From a virus: a stretch of DNA of 37,362 nucleotides. How positions within the stretch are numbered: the stretch's first letter is position 1; each line of letters starts with the position of its first letter. The stretch is from IMG/VR virus record IMGVR_UViG_3300011114_000249, positions 1 to 37,362 of that record. The stretch is one strand, 5' to 3'. Under the pieces are notes generated by a model that saw only the letters and a program-made list of their open reading frames with translations, had not been told where the DNA came from and ran no database searches. Below, one piece after another: positions 15,900 to 22,977 of the stretch. The position numbers and the translations under genes are program-made.

Positions 15900-18278
15900 T
15901 TATTTCCCCGGAGGACGTGGTGGTGCGGGTGGTGGGCGGTTAGCTTGGGCTTTAACCTGCGCAGACCGGATATGCGCGTCGACTCCGATCCGATCCTTCT
16001 CAAGTTGCAGCTTTGCCGCAGCGATCTTGGCATCAGTCTGGTCTTTCTGAGCCTTGCGCTGCACATCTTGGGCTTTAATCTGCAACTCTTGCTGCTGCAT
16101 CTGGATGAGGGGATCTTGTGCCACTTGCTGTGCCTGTTGTTGAGCCGCTTGACCTTGGTGGATCTGCAGGAGCTGCTGGCTGGCCTGTGCAACCATCCGT
16201 GACAACTGAATCTCAACTTCAGGCGGCATCTCGGCGTCAGGCGCGGGCATGTGCACGCCCATGCGATCCTCGATCTGTTTGCGGTACGCAAACCCAAGGT
16301 GCTCAGCAATGTGTGCTTGCATAGATGCCATCAACATCTGAGCCTGTGGGTTCTGACCCATCTGCTGCATGATCATCGGGTCACGCATGAACGCACTGTG
16401 CGTTGCAATATGGGCGTCGTGGTCTTGATAGATAAACGCTTTCACGGGTTTACCCTTGAGCACGGACATATTCTCGCTGATCGGATCACGAGGCTTCTCG
16501 TCATCCTCGACCGGAACCAAGTCCTCGCCATTCTTAATACCAAGGATCTCGATCATCTGCCGGTGCAGGTTTGGCAGGTTGTAGATCTGAGGGGCGGTAC
16601 TTGCTAACTGAATAACAGCCTGATACTGCATGATCCGCTGCGCCATGGTTGACGAGTTCGGATCGGACACGGGGATGACCTCCACCATGTCATAGTCAGA
16701 CTGCTTGACCTTGCGGTCAGTTGTGAAGTCTGGCGTGTAGCTGTACTCCGGCGGGGTGTAGTCCCGGATGATCGCTTTGAGGAGCTTAAACTCCTCTTTC
16801 ATCGAGTAGTGCACCCGTGCCTGCACCGCAGACATCGTCTTGAGCGTGCGCTCAAGCAAGGCGAGGGTTGTCCCGACCGGTGCATTTGCACTCATGTCGG
16901 AGATGTTCATATCACTAATAGCGCCGAGCCGCCGACCCTCTTCCGTGATTTTGTCGAGCAGGCCGGACAGAACCATCGAAGGTTCTTTGTACGGCAGCGG
17001 CATGACGTTGTCGCGCAGCGCTCCGCTAGGAATATCCACGTCCCTAAACTCTCCGGGGGAGATGGGCGTGTCGTCACCCTTGATCCGCAGTCCTCTGGTC
17101 TTCAGACCACCCGGCAGGTTAGACAGTGTGCCTGCATCGACGAGCTGGCGGATTAATGAAGTTCCCGCGCGAGAATAACCGCCAATAATATGAATAAGAC
17201 CCATGCCGTACACCCCAAACCCCGGGATGTAGTTGTATTGCACGAAGTGCTGCCGTTTGAGCCGTTTCGCATCGTCTGGATTCCAATTGCGACGGATCGC
17301 TAGGATCTTCTGAGTTCCGCGCTCGTACGTGATGATGTACGGCAGGGCGATCCCGTCTGGTTCTTCGTGTCCCGGCAAATCGTAATCAATATGGACTTCA
17401 CAGGTCTGATACCGGTCATCGTCAGTAATAGAATAGCCTTGCTCGTCGGCTTTCTTCTTCTCAATGTCCGTTGCAATACTGACAGGCTCACCAAGCTCAA
17501 TATCACGGTAAAAACCCGCTACTTGGAGCTTGCGCACGTCGTTTTTAGTCTTACGCATCATGTGCGTAACACGCTCAGCCGTCTGCAAATTAGAGGCCCC
17601 ATAGGGCATAATTAAGTCTTCAGCGGACACATAAAGAGATACTTGGCGATCTAATGCGGGGTCAAAATAGACCTTTTTAAACGCAGCACCGGCAAGTCCA
17701 AGACTAAACAGCATCCGCTCATGCTCTGAGCGATATTCCGTCATTTTCTCGGTTAATTGGTAATTCATGTCATCTCTGACACGATCCGCTGCTTCCTCTT
17801 TAATCTCGTCTAATTCGCCAATAATCTGGGTTTTAACCGGTCCTTGAGCCGGAAATGTCTCCATAATCGTCTCGGCTTGGAACCTAATAGCCGCTTCGGT
17901 CAAAACGGTGGAAAACACCCCACATGCGCCATCCCAAGGCTCCGTGCGCTGCTCATACTTGAGTCCAAGCACTTCCAAGCCTTTTACATAGGCATCTGCC
18001 CAGTCTTTGCGGCTATTAATGTCCGCAGTTACCATCTCGTCGATGTCGTCCGCAATGCCAGAAAGCTCACTTTCTGACATATTTTCGGCCAAATTTGCGT
18101 CAAAATCTTCGTCTTCGGTGTTAATTTCGCCTTCGCTGAGCAAAATTTCGACATCCGCGTCGGTTTCGTCCGCCAAATCGGGCAATTCCAGCTCAAAATC
18201 GACAGAATCACCCGTAGAATCCAGTGCATCCAGCCCTACCGGAGCCGAATACAAGCCTTTGTCCATATTTACAGCCAT
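15900..18278 (-). CDS. Portal protein
   Basis: This encodes 792 residues. An acidic N-terminus (about 1-85) leads to RKDWADAYVKGLEVLGLKYEQRTEPWDGACGVFSTVLTEAAIRFQAETIMETFPA, a start typical of large phage portals. The middle has AAFKKVYFDPALDRQVSLYVSAEDLIMPYGASNLQTAERVTH and GFGVYGMGLIHIIGGYSRAGTSLIRQLVDAGTLSNLPGG, both recognisable portal segments. The last 140 residues are a Gln/Ala-rich coiled coil like the barrel of P22-type portals, with a Pro-rich end. It forms the dodecameric DNA channel to which terminase docks. It is ten bases from the terminase gene. Confidence 0.9.
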   Translation of the reverse strand: MAVNMDKGLYSAPVGLDALDSTGDSVDFELELPDLADETDADVEILLSEGEINTEDEDFDANLAENMSESELSGIADDIDEMVTADINSRKDWADAYVKGLEVLGLKYEQRTEPWDGACGVFSTVLTEAAIRFQAETIMETFPAQGPVKTQIIGELDEIKEEAADRVRDDMNYQLTEKMTEYRSEHERMLFSLGLAGAAFKKVYFDPALDRQVSLYVSAEDLIMPYGASNLQTAERVTHMMRKTKNDVRKLQVAGFYRDIELGEPVSIATDIEKKKADEQGYSITDDDRYQTCEVHIDYDLPGHEEPDGIALPYIITYERGTQKILAIRRNWNPDDAKRLKRQHFVQYNYIPGFGVYGMGLIHIIGGYSRAGTSLIRQLVDAGTLSNLPGGLKTRGLRIKGDDTPISPGEFRDVDIPSGALRDNVMPLPYKEPSMVLSGLLDKITEEGRRLGAISDMNISDMSANAPVGTTLALLERTLKTMSAVQARVHYSMKEEFKLLKAIIRDYTPPEYSYTPDFTTDRKVKQSDYDMVEVIPVSDPNSSTMAQRIMQYQAVIQLASTAPQIYNLPNLHRQMIEILGIKNGEDLVPVEDDEKPRDPISENMSVLKGKPVKAFIYQDHDAHIATHSAFMRDPMIMQQMGQNPQAQMLMASMQAHIAEHLGFAYRKQIEDRMGVHMPAPDAEMPPEVEIQLSRMVAQASQQLLQIHQGQAAQQQAQQVAQDPLIQMQQQELQIKAQDVQRKAQKDQTDAKIAAAKLQLEKDRIGVDAHIRSAQVKAQANRPPPAPPRPPGK

Positions 18279-18287
18279 TTTTAGCCT

Positions 18288-19826
18288 TTAGTAGTACGCT
18301 AGACGGCGACGGGACTTAAAATACTCTTCCGCATCCTTCTCGTCGCTCGGTAATTTAATAAATCCACCCTGACGAAACCGCATTAGGGCTTGTGTGCAGG
18401 AGTCTACCAAGTCGTCGTTCTCTCCGGCAGGGAAAGATGCGAATTCCTCAATGACTTCCTCGGCCCAACGGGTCTGCGGTGCCCATACTACGCCACTTGC
18501 GAACAAATCTGCTATTGAATTCACGCGAGCTATCTTGTCGTTGCTTGCCGCTCTAGAGCCTCTTGACGGAGTATACTCCGAAAGCATCACACCCATTGAG
18601 CGCAACTCTTGAATCAGCGGCGTGCCTGACGCTTTTGCCTCGATTATGCAGGTGTCAGGGTTGTACTCTTTATATAGCTCAAGCGCTTTCCGCTTTAAAT
18701 CGGGAAAGTCCATCCGCGCTTTGAAAGAGTCCAGCAGGATCAGATTAGGGAGCCTGTCGCCGTGCTCGTTGTCCTTATTAAACACACCCCACGTGGTACA
18801 GGCAGAGTAGTCCGCTCGCTCCTTGGCTGAAAATGCGCAGTCCCATGACTGAATAATATAGTCAACCTCCGGCGGGTCTTCCTTCTCCCACTCCTTCCAC
18901 CACTCCCTCTTAATAATAGAGCCTCCGGCACCGGAGGGCTGCTGCATGTACTGCGCGTCCCACTTGTGAACCGGCAGCTCGTCTTTAAGAGCCTGAAGTT
19001 CTTTCAGAGACCAAAACTGCGGCCATAGGGGTTTACCCGACGGCATGATGGCAGGTAGCTCGATCACCTCCCACTCCTCACCGCCACGTGTCAGTGAGCT
19101 TTTAATTACCTGCGCCGTGAGGTCGCGCTTAGACCAGCGCGTCATCACTATAATAATAGAGCCCCCCGGCTGCAGACGCTGCCGAGGCCCGGACGTGTAC
19201 CACTCGTACACCCGGTCGTAGACCTCACGGTTCGTTTCTCCTAAGGCAGCTTCTTGCTCAGAGTGGGGGTCATCAATAATAAGCAGGTCGGCACCCTTAC
19301 CGGTAACGGCACCACCGACCCCGATTGCGAAGTAGTCGCCTCCCTTGTTGGTGCTCCAGCGTCCAGCAGCCTTGGAATCTGCCTGAAGGGCAACGTCGGG
19401 GAAAATAGTTTTATAGGCGTCAGAGTCAACAAGGTTTCGCACCTTCCGACCGAATCCGGTCGCTAACTCCGACGTGTGGGAAGTCTGAATAACTTTTTTC
19501 TCTGGGAAGCGACCGAGGAACCATGCTGGCAATAGGAAAGATGCAAATTCAGATTTGGTATGCCGTGGCGGCATGTTGATGATGACCCTCTTGATTTCGC
19601 CGTCGGCTACTTTCTCAAATGAGTCAGCCATGATCCTATGATGCTTGCCGTGGATAAACCCGGGCCACATCTCTTGCACAAACGACAAGAAATCTGACTT
19701 GCATCCCTCAACCTTGCGACGGCGATTAAGTTCCTTCAACAACGAGGAAGCCTTCTCCCGAATCTCTGGCGGCATGGCAGCGAGTGCTGCTTGGATGGTT
19801 GCCGGGTCAAGATTAAGGCTCGTCAA
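18288..19826 (-). CDS. terL: Terminase large subunit
   Basis: The chosen start is the TTG at 19826, preceded by AGGAGG six bases upstream; this gives 512 residues and a 14-base overlap with the small subunit. The frame is open to 19868 without a comparable ribosome site. The ATPase half has Walker A MPPRHTKSE (about residues 85-93) and Walker B LLIIDD (181-186). The nuclease half starts at SWDCAFSAK (Asp about 329). Later acidic residues lie in DTCIIEAKASGTP and GENDDLVDS. It drives genome packaging into the prohead through the portal and cuts concatemers. Confidence 0.92.
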   Translation of the reverse strand: MTSLNLDPATIQAALAAMPPEIREKASSLLKELNRRRKVEGCKSDFLSFVQEMWPGFIHGKHHRIMADSFEKVADGEIKRVIINMPPRHTKSEFASFLLPAWFLGRFPEKKVIQTSHTSELATGFGRKVRNLVDSDAYKTIFPDVALQADSKAAGRWSTNKGGDYFAIGVGGAVTGKGADLLIIDDPHSEQEAALGETNREVYDRVYEWYTSGPRQRLQPGGSIIIVMTRWSKRDLTAQVIKSSLTRGGEEWEVIELPAIMPSGKPLWPQFWSLKELQALKDELPVHKWDAQYMQQPSGAGGSIIKREWWKEWEKEDPPEVDYIIQSWDCAFSAKERADYSACTTWGVFNKDNEHGDRLPNLILLDSFKARMDFPDLKRKALELYKEYNPDTCIIEAKASGTPLIQELRSMGVMLSEYTPSRGSRAASNDKIARVNSIADLFASGVVWAPQTRWAEEVIEEFASFPAGENDDLVDSCTQALMRFRQGGFIKLPSDEKDAEEYFKSRRRLAYY

Positions 19827-20322
19827 ACGGAACCTCCTCTTCCACGTCTGGTTCAGGCACGTCCTCAATCACCGCGTCTTCAATCTCTTCAACATCTTCA
19901 ACATCTTCAACCGGCTTTACTTCCTTCACGTACTTGTTGAAATAAGCCTCAAGCTCTTTCTCCAGATCCCTAGTGGTCTTATCCTTAATAGTAATCTCGG
20001 TGCGGTCGGCAAACAGCCCAACGTCGGCAACCTTGCCAAGTAGCTCCAACGCCTTAATTCGAATTTTTACGTCTGGATCGTCCGTCAGCTCCAGCAGTCG
20101 GTTAGTGGCGTAATACCGCAACTGGGCAGGATCGTCCACCACCCGCTTGTCATAAGCCATCAGCAGGTTGGACACCTGATTCAACGGTCCGCTTGAAACT
20201 ACTTGAATTGGCTTTGGCGTAAGCGGGGAGGCAGTGAACCCCGGCGCAAACAGATTCTCCTGTGGCGGCCCTTCACCACAAGCTGCGCTGGCGTTCTTGA
20301 ATATCTCTTGGAAATTAGTCAC
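19813..20322 (-). CDS. Terminase small subunit (probable)
   Basis: This encodes 169 residues from a GTG at 20322 with no clear Shine-Dalgarno, so the start is uncertain. The middle is helical (QVSNLLMAYDKRVVDDPAQLRYYATNRLLELTDDPDVKIRIKALELLGKVADVGLFAD), as in phage small terminases that bind the packaging site. The C-terminus is an acidic tail with repeated VED codons from a short nucleotide repeat. It is the first gene after the leftward promoter and overlaps the large subunit, which is the main support. Confidence 0.72.
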   Translation of the reverse strand: MTNFQEIFKNASAACGEGPPQENLFAPGFTASPLTPKPIQVVSSGPLNQVSNLLMAYDKRVVDDPAQLRYYATNRLLELTDDPDVKIRIKALELLGKVADVGLFADRTEITIKDKTTRDLEKELEAYFNKYVKEVKPVEDVEDVEEIEDAVIEDVPEPDVEEEVPFDEP

Positions 20323-20353
20323 TGTAAAGAATGGCTTTGGACTAAAAATATAT

Positions 20354-20367
20354 ACCCCCCGGGGGGT
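20354..20367. repeat. 14-bp perfect GC palindrome in the leftward leader
   Basis: The sequence is ACCCCCCGGGGGGT, a perfect palindrome about 24 bases downstream of the predicted leftward start. G-runs follow on the plus strand (TTTGGGGG and GCAGGGGGGG). It could be an operator or fold in the leader RNA. It lies inside the transcribed leader, before the small terminase start. Confidence 0.8.
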
Positions 20368-20397
20368 GTTTGGGGGAAATGCAGGGGGGGCCTTTCT

Positions 20398-20426
20398 ATA
20401 TTAGGGATATAGATGGGCAGTGTCAA
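20398..20426 (-). promoter_or_regulatory. Leftward sigma70-type promoter for the virion operon
   Basis: On the minus strand the -35 is TTGACA (20426-20421), the spacer is 17 bases and the -10 is TAATAT (20403-20398). The predicted start is near 20391, about 70 bases before the small terminase start codon. This is the only good promoter I find for the 20-kb leftward operon. Confidence 0.8.
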
Positions 20427-20518
20427 GAAAAAGGAAGGGGTGGGGGGCCTCTATAAAAAGTCGGGGATTGAATGTGCAAATTAGTATAGTAGCTTTGGCT
20501 CAATCGCCCGGTACTTAT

Positions 20519-20532
20519 TCGGGGCTCCCCGA
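20519..20532. repeat. Inverted repeat upstream of first rightward promoter
   Basis: The arms TCGGGG and CCCCGA flank CT. It lies 26 bases upstream of the -35 of the first rightward promoter and about 90 bases from the leftward promoter. It is a candidate operator; no regulator gene is recognised in the window. Confidence 0.55.
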
Positions 20533-20558
20533 GTATAGTGGGTTATCCCTGCCAACTA

Positions 20559-20587
20559 TTGACAATGTCAAGAGACTAGCGTAGTAT
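20559..20587 (+). promoter_or_regulatory. Rightward promoter P1 (sigma70 type)
   Basis: TTGACA at 20559-20564, a 17-base spacer and TAGTAT at 20582-20587. The -35 is the left arm of a palindrome, TTGACA-A-TGTCAA (20559-20571). It drives the two-gene cassette 20631-21001. Confidence 0.82.
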
Positions 20588-20594
20588 TCGAACT

Positions 20595-20612
20595 GTCGGC
20601 GATGTGACCGAC
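20595..20612 (+). promoter_or_regulatory. 5'-terminal stem-loop of P1 transcript
   Basis: GTCGG (20595-20599) pairs with CCGAC (20608-20612), and the stem begins at the predicted +1. The same element, with the same loop, follows promoter P2. An ATG inside it (20604) is in frame with the gene but is leader, because the P2 copy precedes an unrelated gene. Confidence 0.7.
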
Positions 20613-20630
20613 GCAACAACGGAGAGCGAC

Positions 20631-20801
20631 ATGGATATGTCAGCAGACATGATGTGGCACGTATGTGTCACGCTGGACGAGCTGCACGCAGACGGCTACA
20701 CGGATGCGTTGTTCCTCGGGTGGGAAGAGACCGCAGACAAGTGCTATCAAGCCCTGTTCCAGTGGACCGATAGGTCCGGCGTTGTAGTGAGGGCGCTGTA
20801 A
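20631..20801 (+). CDS. Small hypothetical protein, early cassette 1
   Basis: This encodes 56 residues (MDMSADMMWHVCVTLDELHA, then DGYTDALFLGWEETADKCYQ). The ATG at 20631 has GGAG six bases upstream. The frame extends to an ATG at 20604, but that lies in the leader hairpin shared with another cassette. The protein is acidic, with two Cys and three Trp and no known motif. A small acidic product made from a strong promoter near the early end suits a host-takeover factor, but this is inference. Confidence 0.7.
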   Translation: MDMSADMMWHVCVTLDELHADGYTDALFLGWEETADKCYQALFQWTDRSGVVVRAL

Positions 20802-21001
20802 TGTGGTGGCCGGGCATGGACTTGCACGTCATGCCCGCCTACGGGCGGGATTACAAGAACAAGACTCTGGCACAGGAGGACTGGCACGGGGGCAAGGACT
20901 TCTTGTTTCAGGGCCGGTACATCTCAAAGCGAGACGTGCCTGAAACAACGCACGTCTACATACGGTATGCCAAACATACCAAGTTGGTGAGAGCGCAGTG
21001 A
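20801..21001 (+). CDS. Small hypothetical protein, early cassette 1, second gene
   Basis: This encodes 66 residues (MWWPGMDLHVMPAYGRDYKN, KTLAQEDWHGGKDFLFQGRY). Its ATG overlaps the TAA of the first gene (TAATG), so it is translationally coupled. It is basic at the end (YIRYAKHTKLVRAQ). No family is recognised. A strong terminator follows five bases after the stop. Confidence 0.68.
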   Translation: MWWPGMDLHVMPAYGRDYKNKTLAQEDWHGGKDFLFQGRYISKRDVPETTHVYIRYAKHTKLVRAQ

Positions 21002-21006
21002 TCTGA

Positions 21007-21039
21007 GGGGCAGGAGCTTCGGCTCCTGTCCCTTTTTTT
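21007..21039 (+). terminator. Rho-independent terminator T1
   Basis: An 11-bp stem GGGGCAGGAGC / GCTCCTGTCCC (one G-U pair) with a TTCG tetraloop, followed by seven T. It closes the first cassette. Confidence 0.93.
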
Positions 21040-21050
21040 GTTTCTGTGAA

Positions 21051-21077
21051 TCGCCAGTTCCCTGTGCGCTCTCTCGC
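21051..21077 (+). repeat. CCAGTTCC repeat, copy 1
   Basis: TCGCCAGTTCCC, two variable bases, then GCGCTCTCTCGC. It lies 11 bases after T1 and 32 bases before the -35 of P2. Related copies are at 21791, 22717 and 22884. Confidence 0.82.
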
Positions 21078-21109
21078 GTAGCGTCCCGCGCAAGTTTCTG
21101 CGTAAACTC

Positions 21110-21138
21110 TTGACATTGTACAGAGACAAGCGTAGTAT
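21110..21138 (+). promoter_or_regulatory. Rightward promoter P2
   Basis: TTGACA at 21110-21115, a 17-base spacer and TAGTAT at 21133-21138. It shares CTTGACAWTGTACAG with P3 and P5, so the start of the spacer carries a TGTACA palindrome. Confidence 0.82.
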
Positions 21139-21145
21139 CTGGGTT

Positions 21146-21163
21146 GTCGGCGATGTGACCGAC
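21146..21163 (+). promoter_or_regulatory. 5'-terminal stem-loop of P2 transcript
   Basis: This is the same GTCGG-CGATGTGA-CCGAC element as in the P1 leader, beginning at the predicted +1 (about 21145). Confidence 0.7.
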
Positions 21164-21188
21164 GCGATGCTTACTAGGAGAACGCATC

Positions 21189-21719
21189 ATGAAGAAAGCG
21201 CTGTTTGTTCTGCCCGCTGTGGCCGCTGTTCAATCCACTATGATCAAGGCGGCCACGCGTCAAGTTGACGAGGGCAAGCGTCAACTACGGTTTGCGCGAT
21301 CCGTAAAGACCACGAATGTGCTGGCTATGTTTGGCACGATTGCTGCGAGTTGCGGTGGCGAGTTGACCGCGCACGTAGGACGCCACTACGTGTCAGGGGA
21401 ATGGAAAAACGGTGACTACATTTCCGGGTATAACAAGGACGCGGTGCACGCTCGGATCCGTTTGCGTGATCTTGACTCGTTTAAAGACGAGCGTTTGGTG
21501 TCTGTTCTGGAAATGCTCGAATCCAAGGGTTGGACTGGCTCCTCTCATGATTTTGCGTTTGCGGAGCAACCCAACCGTGATTACGTTTACGACACCGGCG
21601 ATTGGACGCTGACGATTGACGCTCGCGTCAAGTCGGACAGTGAAAGCTGCCGCCGCGTCAAGACTGGCGAGACGATCCGCACCGTCGTCGACGAGGAGTG
21701 GAAAATCGAGTGCGACTGA
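21189..21719 (+). CDS. Hypothetical protein, early cassette 2
   Basis: This encodes 176 residues. An AGGAG lies ahead of the ATG at 21189. The N-terminus (MKKALFVLPAVAAVQSTMIK) looks weakly signal-like but is followed by basic sequence (QVDEGKRQLRFARSVK) without a clear cleavage site, so I do not call it exported. The middle carries GGELTAHVGRHYVSGEWKNGDY and the C-terminus is charged. No family is recognised. It stands alone between its own promoter, P2, and the double terminator. Confidence 0.75.
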   Translation: MKKALFVLPAVAAVQSTMIKAATRQVDEGKRQLRFARSVKTTNVLAMFGTIAASCGGELTAHVGRHYVSGEWKNGDYISGYNKDAVHARIRLRDLDSFKDERLVSVLEMLESKGWTGSSHDFAFAEQPNRDYVYDTGDWTLTIDARVKSDSESCRRVKTGETIRTVVDEEWKIECD

Positions 21720-21728
21720 TTATGCGCT

Positions 21729-21775
21729 AGGGCTTCGGCCCTTTGGCCCCGGGCTTCGGCCCGGGGTTTTTTTTT
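21729..21775 (+). terminator. Tandem terminator T2
   Basis: Two hairpins with TTCG loops stand in series: AGGGC/GCCCT (21729-21742) and CCCCGGGC/GCCCGGGG (21747-21766), the second followed by nine T. The arrangement is very strong. Confidence 0.94.
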
Positions 21776-21790
21776 CGCCTGCATCCTGCA

Positions 21791-21817
21791 TCGCCAGTTC
21801 CCTGCGCACTCTCTCGC
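21791..21817 (+). repeat. CCAGTTCC repeat, copy 2
   Basis: TCGCCAGTTCCC, then a short variable part and CACTCTCTCGC. It lies 15 bases after T2 and about 27 bases before the palindrome that precedes P3. Confidence 0.82.
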
Positions 21818-21843
21818 CGCGCCGCTGGCTCGCGTGACTCTGC

Positions 21844-21856
21844 GTAAAAGTTTTAC
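21844..21856. promoter_or_regulatory. GTAAAAGTTTTAC palindrome, site 1
   Basis: Extended to CGTAAAAGTTTTACG. It ends 8 bases upstream of the -35 of P3, in the UP-element or activator position. The equivalent place before P2 has only the left half, GCGTAAA. Confidence 0.85.
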
Positions 21857-21864
21857 GAAAACTC

Positions 21865-21893
21865 TTGACAATGTACAGGGTTTGCCTGATAAT
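21865..21893 (+). promoter_or_regulatory. Rightward promoter P3
   Basis: TTGACA at 21865-21870, a 17-base spacer and GATAAT at 21888-21893. The spacer starts with the shared ATGTACAG. Confidence 0.83.
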
Positions 21894-21900
21894 TCACTCA

Positions 21901-21920
21901 CTGCAGCACTTTTGCTGCAG
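21901..21920 (+). promoter_or_regulatory. 5'-terminal stem-loop of P3 transcript
   Basis: CTGCAGCA / TGCTGCAG form an 8-bp perfect stem with a 4-base loop, starting at the predicted +1 (about 21900). The sequence differs from the P1/P2 leader but the position is the same. Confidence 0.75.
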
Positions 21921-21948
21921 CAACGATGCAACATAAAGGAACAGCATC

Positions 21949-22650
21949 ATGAGCAAATCACCTATTCTTGCAGTCCAGCTTAACGCTAAAGAAGTTGAGA
22001 TGGTCACTGACGCAGTAAAAGCGTCTAAGTCCATGCGTGCTTTAGCAGGCGAAGTTGGCGTGTCTTATGTTAAACGCATGGGGCACAAGATCTGGGACTC
22101 GGCGACGCCATTCTATGAGCACTTTAGTAACGCTATGACCGACGTGATCTTGAAGGCCGACCCGCAGTACAGCAACCCTCGGGTTCTGGTTCAGTATGCT
22201 CGCGAGAGTGGCAAGGACTGGTATATCGCCGAAGGCGACCCTGTACTGAAGGCGGCACGTGACGCAGCCGACAAGGCGAAGGCCGACGCATTGGCATACG
22301 ATGCGAAGGTTGCTGCTGCTGAAAAGCAGTCCAAGCGCGAAGACATCACGGTCGCCGAGCAGAAAATGGCGAAGGCCACACTGGCCGAAGTCAAGGCCGA
22401 GCGTGGATTGGCGAAGGCCACTGCGCAACGCATGGCAGGGGAATACGCTTTAGCGTATGAGACAAAGTTTCCCCGTCAAGTAGTGGTGATGTCGAAGGCG
22501 GACAAGTTGACGGCCTTCATTAAGAGTGTAAAAACTCTTAAGAGCACCTTCGAAAATCTCGAAGACGCTAGCGTCGACAAGTATGTGGCCGAGTCCACGA
22601 AAGCGTATCTTGACAAGATGTCGCATTGGACTGAAGTCAAGGCCGACTGA
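21949..22650 (+). CDS. Hypothetical protein, early cassette 3, Ala/Lys-rich coiled coil
   Basis: This encodes 233 residues; AAAGGAA precedes the ATG. After an N-terminal part with possible helix-turn-helix-like spacing (DAVKASKSMRALAGEVGVSYVKRMGHKIW) comes a long Ala/Lys/Asp/Glu helix (about residues 100-165; AARDAADKAKADALAYDAKVAAAEKQ), then a helical C-terminus. No family is recognised. A DNA-binding role is conceivable but unproven. It has its own promoter, leader hairpin and terminator. Confidence 0.75.
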   Translation: MSKSPILAVQLNAKEVEMVTDAVKASKSMRALAGEVGVSYVKRMGHKIWDSATPFYEHFSNAMTDVILKADPQYSNPRVLVQYARESGKDWYIAEGDPVLKAARDAADKAKADALAYDAKVAAAEKQSKREDITVAEQKMAKATLAEVKAERGLAKATAQRMAGEYALAYETKFPRQVVVMSKADKLTAFIKSVKTLKSTFENLEDASVDKYVAESTKAYLDKMSHWTEVKAD

Positions 22651-22663
22651 GCCCCGCTTCAGT

Positions 22664-22697
22664 AAAAACCCCCGGAGAAATCCGGGGGTTTTTTTTT
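22664..22697 (+). terminator. Rho-independent terminator T3
   Basis: CCCCCGGA / TCCGGGGG with a GAAA loop; the stem is extended by A-T pairs from the flanking A-run and is followed by nine T. It closes cassette 3. Confidence 0.94.
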
Positions 22698-22716
22698 CGC
22701 CTAAATTCTTGGCGTG

Positions 22717-22745
22717 TCGCCAGTTCCGTACGCGCTCTCTCTCGC
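22717..22745 (+). repeat. CCAGTTCC repeat, copy 3
   Basis: TCGCCAGTTCC, a short variable part, then CGCGCTCTCTCTCGC (two extra bases in the CT run compared with copies 1 and 2). It lies 19 bases after T3, but no promoter follows here. Confidence 0.78.
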
Positions 22746-22792
22746 CGCTGCGCCAACTCTCAAAAAAAGATTTATGGAGACCGGCTTACAGT

Positions 22793-22805
22793 GTAAAACT
22801 TTTAC
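22793..22805. promoter_or_regulatory. GTAAAACTTTTAC palindrome, site 2
   Basis: An exact copy in non-coding DNA, between CCAGTTCC copies 3 and 4. Confidence 0.85.
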
Positions 22806-22821
22806 GATTTTCGTCGTTTTG

Positions 22822-22845
22822 CTGTACCCTGCCGTCAGGGTACAG
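22822..22845 (+). repeat. Perfect hairpin, 10-bp arms
   Basis: CTGTACCCTG and CAGGGTACAG separated by CCGT. A short GTTTTG follows, so this might be a weak terminator; the arms also contain the TGTAC/GTACA element seen in the promoters, so an operator is equally possible. Confidence 0.75.
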
Positions 22846-22883
22846 GTTTTGACCCCTAGCTGTCAAGCGCAAAAATGCACAAA

Positions 22884-22910
22884 TGACCAGTTCCGCACGC
22901 GCTCTCACGC
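22884..22910 (+). repeat. CCAGTTCC repeat, copy 4 (diverged)
   Basis: TGACCAGTTCCGCACGCGCTC followed by TCACGC. It has several differences from the other copies but keeps CCAGTTCC, CGC and CTCTC at similar spacing. The next palindrome lies 34 bases on. Confidence 0.7.
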
Positions 22911-22944
22911 AATGCGCTGAAACCCGCACCAGCACTGGGTTTGC

Positions 22945-22957
22945 GTAAAACTTTTAC
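22945..22957. promoter_or_regulatory. GTAAAACTTTTAC palindrome, site 3
   Basis: Extended to GCGTAAAACTTTTACGC. It ends 20 bases before the ATG at 22978, a spacing similar to sites 5 and 7, which precede real genes. Confidence 0.85.
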
Positions 22958-22977
22958 GCAGCGGGGGAGGGAAGGGT

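Larger units (their letters stand above)
20323..20630. other. Divergent control region between the two arms
   Basis: About 300 bases without a gene separate the leftward and rightward operons. It contains the leftward promoter (20398-20426), the rightward promoter (20559-20587), GC-rich palindromes at 20354-20367 and 20519-20532, several G-runs and a stem-loop at the rightward transcript start. This is the natural place for an early/late switch. Confidence 0.8.

Noticed and set aside
20604-20630. Upstream ATG extending the first cassette gene
   Set aside because: The ATG is within the GTCGG/CCGAC leader stem, and the same leader precedes an unrelated gene after P2, so it is not coding.
22527-22545. 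GTAAAAACTCTTAAG in the 233-residue gene as another palindrome copy
   Set aside because: The right arm does not match; counting it would loosen the motif.
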